From positions 1 to 33,841 of the forward strand of contig CAXNAA020000029.1 in NCBI GenBank assembly GCA_964200075.2: a DNA stretch of 33,841 bases, in the 5' to 3' direction. Shown here piece after piece: positions 1 through 12,600 of the stretch; the stretch's first letter is position 1, and every line of letters begins with the position of its first letter. A program made the position numbers and the translations under genes. Under the pieces are notes generated by a model. That model saw only the letters and a list, made by a program, of their open reading frames with translations. It had not been told where the DNA came from and made no database searches. The DNA comes from Sphacelaria rigidula. Lineage: Eukaryota > Phaeophyceae > Sphacelariales.

Positions 1-109
1 ATACATAACACAAAAACCCTTTGCATATCTTATCCCCGTCCTGTTTCGCCGTCTCTGGCCACGAAACAGGACGGGAATAAGATATGCAACGGGTTTTTGT
101 GTTATGTAT
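1..109. repeat. Near-perfect inverted repeat (hairpin), 48-bp arms
   Basis: Bases 1-48 are the reverse complement of 62-109 with two mismatches, around a 13-base loop (49-61). The left arm runs into the window edge, so the structure may be longer. A diverged single-arm relative lies at about 18617-18688 and shares TGGCCAC, GATAAGATATG, GGTTTTTGTGT and TGTATGGA in the same order, so this belongs to a dispersed family. A MITE-type or other fold-back element is likely, but the class is unknown. Confidence 0.85.
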
Positions 110-659
110 GGAAAAAACGTAACAAGCTGCGGAAGAGGGGGGAGGGGGTGTCCTTCCGCAGATCAGTTGAAAAGCTCACTAAGCCAACCATGTGTGTTTG
201 GAAGTTTCCCGCGGAAGATTCTAAGCCAGGAACGAGGCCCGAGAGGCACGAAATGACCATTCTGACCAATCACGGCCGTCAAAATGAGCGCGTAGCTCCC
301 CTACAGTTGGACTACAAGTGGACCACTTCGCTGCCTGCCGGTATCTCTCATTTTGGTCATGGTAATTCAACGATAAATTGCATTGGTGCGAATAGCTTGC
401 TTTGTACTCTGCTCGAGGCCTGTGCCGACTGTCTGACGCCTCATGTGTGCCAGCATAGCTGCACACTGTCGTGTTGTTGTGGAACACTAAGCAGAGGCAT
501 CAGCAGCATGAAGTAAATTGTGCCCAGTGCAGAGCGATGGGACGCTGACTGTTTCTTGCCGTATATCCAGCGGAGACATACCGCCAACGTACCAACTCTA
601 TACGCTATTGACTGTACTGTCAAAACCGGTCAGGGGTTCTCCGGACCTATTTTCTACAT

Positions 660-1697
660 ATTGTCTTTCCCTTGCTCTAAAAATAAAATTCAGTCATCCA
701 CGAACCAAACATCCAACCAACAATCCCAATCCCAATCCCAACCAATTAATAAATAAATAAATTAAAATATATTTACATGATTCGAGTATATATTGTCTTC
801 CCAGTCTTAACGCCAAAAGAAAAAAAAGAATAAATTCGGAACAGAATCGGACATCTTTTCGCTCCAATACGCACGCACACACCGCGCAACCCCAGATTCA
901 GCAAGATGGGGTTGTTGCCTGTAGTCTACATGACATGTGGTCGAAGTTTCAGCACGTAAAAGCGCTAACAGCGCTTACACGGCCGTGTCTCCTGAAGTGA
1001 GCACCTCTACAGGCGATAACAAGATAGGTACCGCGTAGAATGGCATCATCCAGAGGTGCGCAATACGGATCGATGTGTTCGTTTGCCGGGGCAGGAGCCA
1101 TCCAGCAGGAAGTGAGCGTATCTGCGTGTCAACATATGCATCCACTGACGTCTCACGCAGTCTGGGCCGGGGGGACTGCGTTTTGAGGGCGTATCGATGG
1201 CATTGCCCCTAATCCGTATTTTGCTTCGTTTAACTAGCGCATTACGTAAAACGTGCCGCCGCTCCGAGGCTGTGCTGTCTGTGTTGTGGTCTGCCTCTAT
1301 GCCAAGTTTCAGGCTGGTTCAAACAGACACGGCGGAGAAATCCACAAGTACAATAACCCTTAATTTGTACTGAAAATACACTACTACACCCTGTTGAACC
1401 GTCGAAAGATACATGAGGTGCCTACGATTCTTGTATGCGAGAATCTTGGCGTTTGACTTGTTTTGTTTTGTTTTTGGCGTAAGACGCTCCCCTCTGTCCA
1501 AAAAAAACAATCCAACAATCCATCCTCAATCAACCATTAATTAATTATTAAATTGATTTAAATTATAAATTTATTTTATAATTATTGTTTTTCCTTTGTC
1601 CAAAAAATAAAATTCAACCAACCATCCTCAAGCAATCTTTAATCTTTAATTAATTATTAATTAATTTACATATACATATATATATATATATATATAT
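660..1697. repeat. Three diverged copies of an AT-rich repeat plus TA microsatellite
   Basis: Segments at about 660-780, 1490-1560 and 1590-1680 share the same order of blocks: a pyrimidine-rich lead, a run of A with AATAAAATTCA (the middle copy lacks part of it), a CCAACCATCC-like block, and an ATTAATTAATTA-type tail. The second and third copies lie about 102 bases apart, which suggests tandem duplication. The first copy also carries a CCCAAT hexamer run (about 722-740) and an AAAT run. A TA dinucleotide run follows the third copy. Confidence 0.6.
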
Positions 1698-3323
1698 CTG
1701 ACAGATGTCCAGTATCCACATGATGAAAAAAGGCGTTCTTTGCAGCGAGAAAAGAGCTGTTCTGAACCCCGAATGTGGCATAGTCCATCTCAGTCCACCT
1801 GCGGGGGGGTCGCTGTCTAAGGGTTAATGAGTCATGGCACGATTTACGCGCTCGCCAACTACATTTTTTCTTCAGTTCAATGGTGAATGTCTCTGGTGTA
1901 CTGGGGCGTGCAATATGGGCGATGGATACATGTCGTATGTCCTTATTCGTACGAGTACAAAATCTATGAATACGACTACTATTTCTCGGAATAGTTTCCA
2001 GTATTTTCCCACAAACTGTATTACTACTCTGTCTGTACTCTAGAGGTACTCAAAGTGGGTTTGGCACTGATTTACGCGCCGGGGATAGCGACAGAGACGT
2101 TTGCTTGTACAGTAGCGGTGTTGGCAGGCAAAAAAAAATGTCTATCCACACCACGAGCTGATGTGCAACGGCATATGCGATGAGACCTGCGAATCATGAG
2201 TTCACTCGAGAATCGGTTGAAGCTGCTGTACCCCACGCTGAGGTCTTGGTTATTATATTATAGTACAAGTAGCACACAGACAGTACAATGCAACAGAGGA
2301 CTCACGATCTTCGTAGGGGACACGAAGTGACCACACGGCGATCCATTGCGAGTTTCGCCGGAGCGTTCTCGAGACAATCTTCGAACCGGAGAGCCGCAGA
2401 TAGATGAATCCGTGCGGTTGCCTAGCTGGCCTGCTCGAGGAATATCTCAACGTTAGAGCATAGTCGTCGCCATGTATAACATACAGTTTGTCCCTGTTTC
2501 GTCGGATGCCGGTGGACGCGAGATATCTACAGTACCGGTTATAGATCAACGGGTGCCTTGCTCAAACTTCACCAACTTTGATAGTGGTGGAGTTCAACAC
2601 TTGGGTACTTCATTTATGATTTGGCAACAGCCGGCACGGGTAGAGCTCCAGTCGTCCTATGGCGACGTTTCTCTGAAGTAGAGTTACAAGCGAGACAGCT
2701 GGCTCAGGGCCACCGGTGATCCACAGGCGGAACCTACCAGTGACACTCTCGGGCAGATACGAGTAGAAAGTCCGCAAAAATGGCTAATATTACTTACCGT
2801 CATCGTTTCTCCCCCACATGAGCAACATGGTGTCCTCCATGCTACTGTATTATCACAGGTAGGCAAAGGTACAACAGGTGGTCACGCTTGCTGACTCTAG
2901 ACGGTGGTCACGCTTGTCGTCAGTTGCTCGTCCGCGCAGCTGTAGTTCAGTCGATCACACACAAGACAGACGTAGATAGTACGTTCAGCCCAACAGCTGT
3001 GTTGTTTTCCATTTTTTTTAATATTTTTTCCAGGAGCATAATTTCAAAACAATAAACTTCCGAGAACATGCTACAGACCCGCAAAACCAAGCTCCTTTCA
3101 GTTCCTTTTCCCGCATTTTCACCTATAATTCATTTGAGAGATGACTTGGTGTCAAAACTTGCTAATATTGTATATTTCAAACGGATATACTGCACAGGGG
3201 GACAGAATCGCATGTGTCCATCGTACCTGGAACTTGGTGATCACCGTCCCACCTAGTCCACAGCATCGACCTACACATCATTTTCTCTCCCACAAACATC
3301 CTCCATTGGCTATCGAGCTAAAC

Positions 3324-3602
3324 ATGACGCCCGATGTCGTGGTACAGGGTGTGCTACCCGTGGACTCTCCGGCTAGTACAGAGGAGCAGGAGGAGAACGA
3401 GGAGGTATATGAGCAGCCGCCACCTGGGCCGTCCCTGGGCGAGCGCCTCACCATTACACCTGGCGGAGACGTACTGTCTGAGGAGCAAAAGGCAGAATGT
3501 GCCAAGTCGCTAAGATCATCGAGTCTATTCAGGTACTGTTCCGAGGAGAGCATCATGAAGGTTACGGAGTACATGCGGCGGGAGGAGTTCTCGGAGGGGC
3601 AG
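3324..3602 (+). CDS. Exon 1 of CAP_ED/carrier-like gene
   Basis: It encodes residues 1-93: the acidic N-terminus (EEQEENEEVYEQPPPG) and the first helix and strand of the CAP_ED domain, ending FSEGQ. The donor is CAG|GTGCGC in phase 0. The reading continues past the donor without a stop, so the exon end is set by the join to VLLEQGD in exon 2, which restores the domain. Confidence 0.8.
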
Positions 3603-6600
3603 GTGCGCGCGTTAGGTTTGTGTTGGATCTGTGGTGTGGTATTGTTGTCGACTTATTTTACCGTATACCGTATACCTTTCTTTCTCGGGTGCGTGCCCAT
3701 GTACTTCAATGTTCATACGCATGTACTCTGCCATACTGTCCTATCTAAAAGAGGCAATAGGGGGAGGGAGGAGAGGTCGTTTACTGTCGATATACTCCTA
3801 TGCTTCTGGTTTATCGCCGGCTGCTGCTATCAAATCGTCACTGTACTAAAAGCGAGGTTTGAACATCTTGGAGCAATTCAGAGTATGAAGGCAACGAACA
3901 CGTCGCCAGACATCCCAAGTTCAAAAACATGAGGTGTATCATTTAAGTACATACGATGTACACGTCATGAGCTTTCAAGATACCTGTATACGACGTTTTC
4001 TGTAGTCAGTGTTCAAGAGACCCTCGTCCATTGCCAGCCACACCTGGGAGCGCTCTTGCACACATCCCTTTGAAGCCCAAGTACATCAATATGTACGGTC
4101 CTACCCGATCGCGCAAGGGTGGTATCGATGAACAACTCTCGTGGATATCAATCTAATGTCGCGTAGCGTTCATCGGTAACACGCCACCATTCTCGAATAA
4201 CTTGCGTTTCGAAAAACCTCCGCACTAGGTGCCTCACTCTGTATCCAACTGTTACCGATTCCGATCATATCTGCTGACTTGTTTCATACAAAGGCGCTGT
4301 CTACACTACACTGCAGTTACAACACCACAGTATTATTGGACAGAATTGCAGACTAACCACGTTCAGGCACTTGGATCAGTGCAGCTTGAACTGCTGTACT
4401 GGTGTCGTTGCAAACAGGAGCAAAACGCAAGTCTCTTGTCCTTTACAGCAGGCGATGCGCATGGTTGGGCAGATCCCCAGAGCAACGTGTGTCATCGCGC
4501 GTGAATCTAAGATTCGTCGACACGAGAAGAACTTCTGGTCGCCGCCGAAGCCACGTTGTGTCTGTCATTCGCCTTGATTATTTTTTGCGAGTCTGTTGCG
4601 CATGTTGTTGTTCACGTCCACGGCTATTAGAGAGTTGTTTCTATCTGACCCTTCAAGCGCCCACGACAGGGCACCGGCGTTAGGCATGCACTCTCTCAAG
4701 TGAACGTAAATACACATTGACGCCTCTCGACTGTCGAAGGGTCTAGCTACCGCGAGAGCAACACTGCAGTAAAAGAGTCGGTGCGTGCGGGTTGTGGTCG
4801 TTGAGGTTGCTATCAGTCCTTGCAGCAAGTCGCAGCTGGCCACTCATGACTGCACTTGCATGTATGAATGAATCCCCAAACACGGTACGATTCAACCATG
4901 TTGGACAGTTGACGACCAGAAGGGCTACGTATGGCAACTTCAACCTAAAGGCAGGCAACGTGTGCTCCCCTGTCAACGATTTGTGCGTGCATGGGATGTG
5001 CTCCTGGGTGTGTCGATGCGTTCACCGTTCACCTGCTCGGTGCATCCTGTAACAATGATTGACTCGATCATACTCAACCCTACATTAAACCCTAGTTGGC
5101 CTCCGGTCTGAAGGTCCAGCAGCTGATGCCTGAGGTGAAACAACATCCGAACTTGCAGTTCTGGACATGATTACTATCGGCTGTGCTGACTGTTGATCCA
5201 CGGTGACCCAAGATTATGATGTATGTCCAGTACAGTAAACAAAAATCCACGTTCGAAAGCGTACGCGATACAGCGTCAGGCTGGTACCACGTCTTCCATG
5301 CAGGAAGCCTGCTACAGAAGTGCGACGAGTCCGGCCTTGTCGGCTGCGTTCAAGGTGCTGCCGCTCTGGTGACTTGAACCATCGTCTGTTTGATCTTTAC
5401 CTTGAAGGAAAGGAAAACTCACCCAACACTTACCCGGCCACTGGCTTTGTGTGCCAATTACTCGGAGGCTCGGCTAGACCGCCTCGCGGCAGTCATCTGG
5501 GGTAGGCGCCTCGAGTATCCGGAGTGCTCTCCTCGAGGCAGTGTGGGGGTCGAACTCATTGAAACCCTGTCAATTTGGCGAAGAACACGCCTTTGAACGT
5601 GACCTGCTTCGTTGCTTCGGCGTGTCCACTATATTTTCTCGTGAAAGTACAACTCCAAGAACAATCGTCAAGGGCAATATACAAAAAAGGGTACACCCTG
5701 GTACTCTTGGAAGTGTTGCACACGGGCTCAACACTTCGAGAACACCTTCCAGCGCCTCAGCCCCATGCCCAAGGTGCCTGGGCAGCATACCCGTCCATTT
5801 CTTTCATTTTCACAAGTGTTCCTGAGCTAAACTACGGCGCTGAAAATGAGAGCTCGTGAGAGTACCCTTTTTGGTAAGTCAAACAGGAGGGTACACCATG
5901 CCCTTTTTTGTTCTCTCACTATTAACCACTTTTTTTGTCAAGTGGTAACTCTTTTTTGTGACGTGGTGACCGTAGCGCTGTCTCAGTAAAAGATACGCCG
6001 AGCAGCCACAACCATAGCGATTTTCGGTGACACCACTCCCCCCCCCCAAAAAGGCCGAAACTCAACGATCAGAAGAGAGTAGCACTGCTGGTTGCGCCGA
6101 AGAATCGGAAGATCCAACGATGCATACGGGTCGCTTGTATGCCGGAGCTCACGAAGATCTAACGAACATGAGTGAACAACTTGTCGACACACCAGGCCGA
6201 ACGGCATCATGCGGTGACAACGTCAGACCGTTGCCGGATCTGCAATTCGCGGCTCAGACACAGAGATAGGCACCGACCGGATCCCGGATTGGAGGAAGAA
6301 CGCCTGAATCTAACGGCGTGAACTGTACAAGCGGGTGTCTTCCTCTGATCGTTGTCGTTGCACCCACGAGACAACCACTCGGAATAGTCAAAACTGCATG
6401 TGAGACCGGCCCACCGCCCAATATATCCACATGCTCTTGAAAAAAGGTGTTGGGTTGAGGCGTTCTTCCTCCAATCCGGGATCCGGTCGGTGGCGATCTC
6501 TGTGTCCGAGCCGTGAATCGCAGATCCGGTAAAGGTCTGACGTTGTCGCCGCATGATGCCTTTCGGGCTGGTGTGTCGACAAGATGTTCACCCATGTTCG

Positions 6601-9600
6601 TTAGATCTTTGTGAGCTCCGGCATACAAGCGACCTGTATGCGTCGTTGGATCTTCCGATTCTTCGGGCCAACCAGCAGTGCTACTCTCTTCTGGTCGGTG
6701 GGTTTTGGCCTTTTTTGGTGGGGTGTGATGTCACCGAAAATGGCTATGGTTGTGGCTGCTCGGTGTATCTGTTTTTAAGACGGCGGTACGGTCACCACGT
6801 CACAAATAAGGGTCAACTGTGAAAGAACAAAAAAAGGTGAAATATAACTTCTTAGCAGAGGGCAGGGTGTACCCTTCTATTTGGCTCACAAAAAAAGGTA
6901 CTGTCACAACCTCTCATGTTCGGCGCCGTAGTTCAGCCCCCAGTAACACTTCTGAAGATGAATATGGACGGGTATGCTGCCCAGACACCTTGGGCGTGGG
7001 GTTGAAGCGCTGGAAGGTGTTTTCGAGGTGTTATGCCCGCGTGCAAAGCCGCGCCCCAAATCGAAAAACGCGTCACCCTTTTTTGTTCCGAAAGTACCAG
7101 GGTGTACCCTTTTTTGTATATTATCCAACAAATAATATTCAATGTTGTGGGGGAATATCCACCGACTGAATAGGTGATACTGGACAGGTTCCCGTTCGAG
7201 GTTTGTTCAGCTTACTGTTTGGAGATTGAAGGCAGCTATTGGTTTTGTGCCGACTGTAGTTGCAGGAGTTTTTCGGCTGTAAGTTTTTCACATAACCACT
7301 ACGAGTAGTATAGTACTCCCATCTGTTCCATAATATAAGCTGGATAAGGGTTTCTAGAATATATGCGTGGTCTCGGACTATATTCTTAGAAGTAGGTCAT
7401 TTATCCACTGCGGGACGTCGGGCAGAGAGGAGTACCGGATCACCTCCTCTCTTTCCAAATCGGTGAAATTCTTGCGTTTTTGCACCCGGGAGGCATTCCC
7501 AACAGCTGACATGCCTCACTATACGATGGGAAGGCCTTTGACCGGAGGTGCAACTTTGACCGGAGGTGCAAAGTGAGGGTGGTGATTTCGAACTACTTCT
7601 GCCGGGGTGGGAAAACTTTTTTGGAGGGAAATAAAAAGAAAGGTTCTGGTTCAACCGCGTGAGAGAGACGGAACCGAAAATAAAAACTATTCGAAAAAAT
7701 AGTGACAAACCGGAGTTGGACCGCGTTCGGTCCTTATCCAGCTAAAAATACGGAACGGGGGGAGTAGGATTTTTTCGTGCAGTAAACTCTACCCGCAACT
7801 AAGACGCGTACCAGTAATATTTTCATCCAGTAACCCGTAACTACGAGTTGCACAAGTTTTCTATTCTGTACGTGAGTTGTGTGCAGTCGAGCAGTTGCGT
7901 ACATGTTGGTATACTTTGGTGGTTAACAGATAACGACATGTAGCGCATGGCCTCTTCACCCGAAGGTTAGTCGCAGGTCGAGGAGGCTTGTACCAGCAAT
8001 CCTCAGGAGCACATGCCGCAAAGCTCCGCTTCGCCCGTAAAACGTCGCGGCCCGGGGGGTGGGGGGGGGGGTACGCGGGTTACTGTGTTCTTATCCGCCA
8101 TATCACAGTGTCGAACCTCTCCCCTTCCTCGGGACGAGCCCATGGTCTCAACGCATCATCAATCCATCTCTCCCCCTGGTTCATGTCTCAACAGACCGCC
8201 AATCTATCTACCTTGTATTTTGGTCTCGCGGAATAGATGAGCTCTCCTGCATCGCGTCGGCTGTCAAGTAAACTCAGTAAACTCTTTCGCTACTCACGCC
8301 CTGGCGCATTCAACGAAAAACAAAATGAGCAAGAGACTCATGTGCAGGCGGGAATCGAACACGCGTTCTTTCTACCCTTGAGGTGTCAGTCGTACCATAA
8401 TATCACCCGGAGGCGGGACAGGTGTATTAAGTTGTTGTCATGGTCCAAAAAATGACAAAGATCGCCTCGCCTGAGCACGACCCGGACCGTACAGAGCAAA
8501 ACAAAGGCATGGCTGCCAAGCCCCCCAGGACCAAGGCCCCCCAGGTGGTGGTGGCTGGGCTATGAAGGTGCGTCTAAATACATGACACCATCATCCCCAC
8601 CTCCCTCATCCAGCGCCCCCGCCCTCACAAGCAAAAATCTGTGTTGAAGCTAAATCCGTGCTTGGCATTCCACGGGTTCGCCGGCACCCCCTGGCGATCA
8701 CGACCGACGCCTGACACCTTTAGAGGTGGCCACAGACCATCGCAGAGAAAGGCACTTTCTTCCGAAGCGTTAGTGGACGATTGTTCGAGCGACGATCATC
8801 TACGTGAAAGTTTGTAACGTTTTTTTCCCGAAAAAAATCATTTTGAAGTAACGCTTTTATTTTTTTGAAACATACGGTACTGCTTTCACTTAGTGACCGG
8901 TCGGCGCAAAGTCAGGGACGTGATCAAGGGGATGACTCGAGACCTTCGGCCCAGGCTATCGGCGCAGTGTATCTCGTGATTGCGGTGCAAGCAGGCTTGA
9001 GATGGGGTATGCTTTTTGCGGGCGCCCCTCGACACCCGCCGCATCTTCTTGTGCACCTGAATGCTCGGGCCCAAACCGTGGAAGACAAGCGGATTTTCGT
9101 GCTAAATAAATTCCGCCGCTTTTCTCCTTGACCCTTTTTGTAAAAACGACACACCCTCGTATGAACCGATACGCTGGAGAGCGCTAGCTTGATCACTGCC
9201 GTCGAATTAGCTGCTCAGAATGCCGCTCCAGATGCGCTGGTAAAAGTAGCCGCCGAGGGTCACCCGTGATCATGGTCGTGCTAAGCCCTTTTTCGTGGTG
9301 TAGTTTTCGAAACGCCCACCAGCGTTCGCTCAGACCATGACGAGGGCAAGTGGAACGATTATGTACCAATCAGAGCTGAGACTAGGTTCCTCTACAAGGC
9401 GCCTGCTTGTGACTGTTTTGCGTCCAAGTCGTGTTACGCCCTTCCCGTATTAGTAGCCACCACTAGGCTGTTCAACCCCGCGGACAAAACATTGCTCTCG
9501 TTCAGCAGATGAAATATGCCATTGTGCAGCAGTTATTGCCACCTGCTGCCTTTTGATGATATCAAAGGTGACCGCCGCTGCGCCCAACATTGAGGCAGAA

Positions 9601-12600
9601 AACAATTGCCCTCGACCTTGCTGCGACAGCGATGGAAGACTGCAACCACGAGCATCAGAGAAGGACTCTCGAGGACAATCATTGTTCCTAAATAAGACCT
9701 CTAGATTTTATTATTGACTCTTCGAAGAAGTAGAGTTCGCGATCGTTACTGTAGGATCAAAAGTATACCAGCAGCGATACCCAAAACTGGTGCATTCGCA
9801 GTATGTGCAGGAAACTTCAGTGGATTGCTCAAGTGATGAAACGTTCAACTATTTCAACATTACGCTAGATGAGATTTCGCTGCTACTGTAGTACTGAAAT
9901 GTGTAACGTTGGCGGACTTGCCTGCAAAATGCGAGAAAAACGCCTGAGCCCCGGAAGAAGGATCTTGCTTTTGGGCAGGAATGTCCAAGGAGGCTGCTTG
10001 TACAGAATCGAAATGCCGTTGCACTATGCATATACGCGCAAGTGAGACTGATGTGCGACTTCGAAGCATTTGAGGATCTTCGCTGTCTACGTATTCGTGC
10101 TCGCATGGAAATCCAGCTGCAACAGCTTCCCCGGAATGGGTTGTGCTGTTGGGCCGAAAAAGAAAAACTCAAGCTCACCCAGAAGCAGTGATGTACATTT
10201 GTGAGTGTACAATGAACAGCGCCTGATTGATGATTGATCGGATGTCGTACTCTCTTGCGCGCCTTTTCATTCGTTATCCCTTCATTTTGTTTTTGCGGTT
10301 CTTGTGGACAGGTGTTGCTGGAGCAGGGCGACCCGACTTCTCGCGTGTTTCTGATCGCCCAGGGGTCGGTGCAGCGTCTCCGGTACCTTAACGAGAAGCT
10401 TCATCAAGTTGAAACCATTGGCAGCGAGCACAGCCACAGGTATGGGCGCGACCTCGAGGCTGCTACTACTCCACGAGCGCTATTAACATGTTTTTTTCAT
10501 CATTTTTCTATCGTGTTTCATGGACGAGTTCGTGCGTGTTCGAGAGGAACTTCTCGTGTAGCCCTTGACAACATGAAGCAGCAATGGCATTGTTTTTTTA
10601 ACAAGCGAAATTTTGGATGAAATGTAGCCAGCCACCGGTTTGACCCATTTTTTCGTCGTGCTCTTTTCCTCATACTCACACAGAGTTGAAGCCGAAAAAG
10701 CACACCGTGCTGACTCTAGGCCTCTTCTTACATTTATGTATAATATGCGCCCGGTCTTGATTGAGGTTTAGTATTGGACATATATTTCGGAGCACTTTCG
10801 TTCAGGCGCATGAAGTGTGGAGGCCTTGCTGGCCCACGCGTGTTGTTTTTGTTTTGTGTGATGGCAGCTGTTGTGTCTTTCGGATGATGTCATGTCGCGG
10901 AAGCGCTTCTTTGTCCCATCGACGCTGTCGGTGCTGATGTGCGGATGTGTTTTTCTATCGTGTCGCTCATAGTTCGTGACTGGGGACGCGAGTAACGTGA
11001 AAGAGGGTCGAAGCGCCTGTCTCGCAGTGGAGCAGAGGTTGAAGAAGTCATACTACAGCTCGTGCGAGAAGCCTATCTAATGACTCGTTTTTTACGCGTG
11101 ATTGCTGTATTTTGTATCGTTTTGCTTTTTATTTTTTATTTCATGGAAGCACAGGGGAATGTTCGGCGCGCTGCACGTCCTGAAAGAGGAGCCCACCTAC
11201 GCGACAGCCCTTACCGAGACGGATGGAGTCGCTTACACCCTGGAGAGTGGAAAACTCAACTCGCTGCTGGAGCGGGACCCCGTACTGGCCAAGGAGATCA
11301 TTTACTCACTCTCCAAAGAGATATTCCGGATGAGCAAGCTTCGAACTCCGCTCTTCGAGCAGGCAAGCCCACAACCACAACGATAGCCCCCACGCAATGC
11401 TGCCACCGTAGTGTTGCCCACGCTGATGAGTAAGTGGGTTGCGGTCAACGCGTTTTCATGCCCAGTGAAAGTCTGTTGCAGTGAGCTAGCTCGCGTCTGG
11501 TACGCGACGTGCGTAACAACGGTTGTTCCGTTTGCAGTACATGCAGTCAGTTACTGTGTGCTTCGCTGTGCTGTGCGATGCTTCGCTGTGCTGTGCGATT
11601 CTTCGCTGTGCTGTGCTGTCCTGTGCTGTGCTGTGCTGTCCTGTGCTACGCCGTGCTGTTTCATGCTGTTTGTGTGCCGTGCTGTGCGCCCCCCCCTCCG
11701 CTCCCACCCCCGTGCTGTTCCGTGTCAGTGCCATTTCCCACTTTTTACGCAACTCCGAGATGTCTTGTCCCATGACGGAGTACAACCACTACTACAAAAC
11801 AAGCGGTTTCTTTGGTGTGTGCCGGGGAATCTGCCCTTCTTCACGTGATGCGGCAGCGGGCGGGGCCTGTTGACTTGTATCCCGGACGCCTTTTTGCTGT
11901 CAAGCCGGATATCGACAACACTTCGTGTGGGTTTCATGTCTCTTGCCAATGTTCTTGATTCACGAGCGTAAAAAATCAGTTCATGAGACGGTTGACTAAA
12001 TGTTGTTCACAAAACTAGTCATAAATCCCGAGGACCGTTCGTCCTTCTCGAGTCCTGCAAAACAGCACATTCAGTCATACCGTGCTTGATCGTTGCCTCC
12101 CGCGTTACTTCACGACAAGAAAAACTCACGGAACTTCCCGGAACAAAATCTCGGAACAATTTCTCATCTGCAGGATCCCAAGCCCAACTCGTTCTTCGGA
12201 TCCACTCTGGGCGCGGTGATCGAGAGCTACTACCGGTCCGGCCTCAACTCGTGGCTCAACGCCAAGCTCACGGGAAAGCCGCCGGCGGACATGTTCCCGA
12301 TGTTCCACGTGCAGATCCCGACTAGGGTGCTCTACATCAACGGCTTTAAGGTGGGGGCATTTTCATCGGATGTAAAGATGCTGGTGGATACGAGATTCAA
12401 CGCGTAAGGCCCTATTTTGGAGGTGGACTTTTCAAATACATTGAACTTCTGTGACTGGGAATTCTTACAAAGAGAGGAACTATCTTCGAGATCATCGACT
12501 TTTGACTTTGTTTTTTTATGTGACCGGAGAGGACTCGGTGTCGAAGGTCCCAGTTCATGGGCACCCCTATTAGATTGTTGGCTAGTGTGCGTTCTTTTGC

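Larger units (their letters stand above)
1..3323. other. Upstream region without a recognisable gene
   Basis: I see no exon of a known family on either strand here. The open frames are short and have the composition of chance frames. What the stretch does hold is an edge hairpin (1-109), three copies of an AT-rich repeat (about 660-780, 1490-1560, 1590-1680), a TA run near 1670-1697, and a short direct repeat of GGTGGTCACGCTTG near 2878 and 2904. The last few hundred bases should contain the promoter and 5' UTR of the gene starting at 3324. No convincing TATA or other core promoter element was identified. Confidence 0.5.
3603..10311 (+). other. Intron 1 (6.7 kb) of CAP_ED/carrier-like gene
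   Basis: This GT-AG intron splits the CAP_ED domain. No host exon was found inside it. Its contents are listed separately: the fold-back element (5676-7122), a tRNA-like remnant (about 8345-8412), a G-run near 8055-8071, a 37-residue frame (8452-8565) and a patch of broken protein-like frames (9180-10193). In 3603-5675 I see nothing convincing beyond chance frames. The other introns are 10440-11154, 11363-12173, 12351-13651, 13773-16047, 16179-17291, 17406-18174 and 18325-19140. Confidence 0.75.

Noticed and set aside
3141-3323. 61-residue N-terminal extension of exon 1 from the ATG at 3141
   Set aside because: The added sequence is cysteine- and histidine-rich with no family resemblance. 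The ATG at 3324 has better context and begins the acidic segment.
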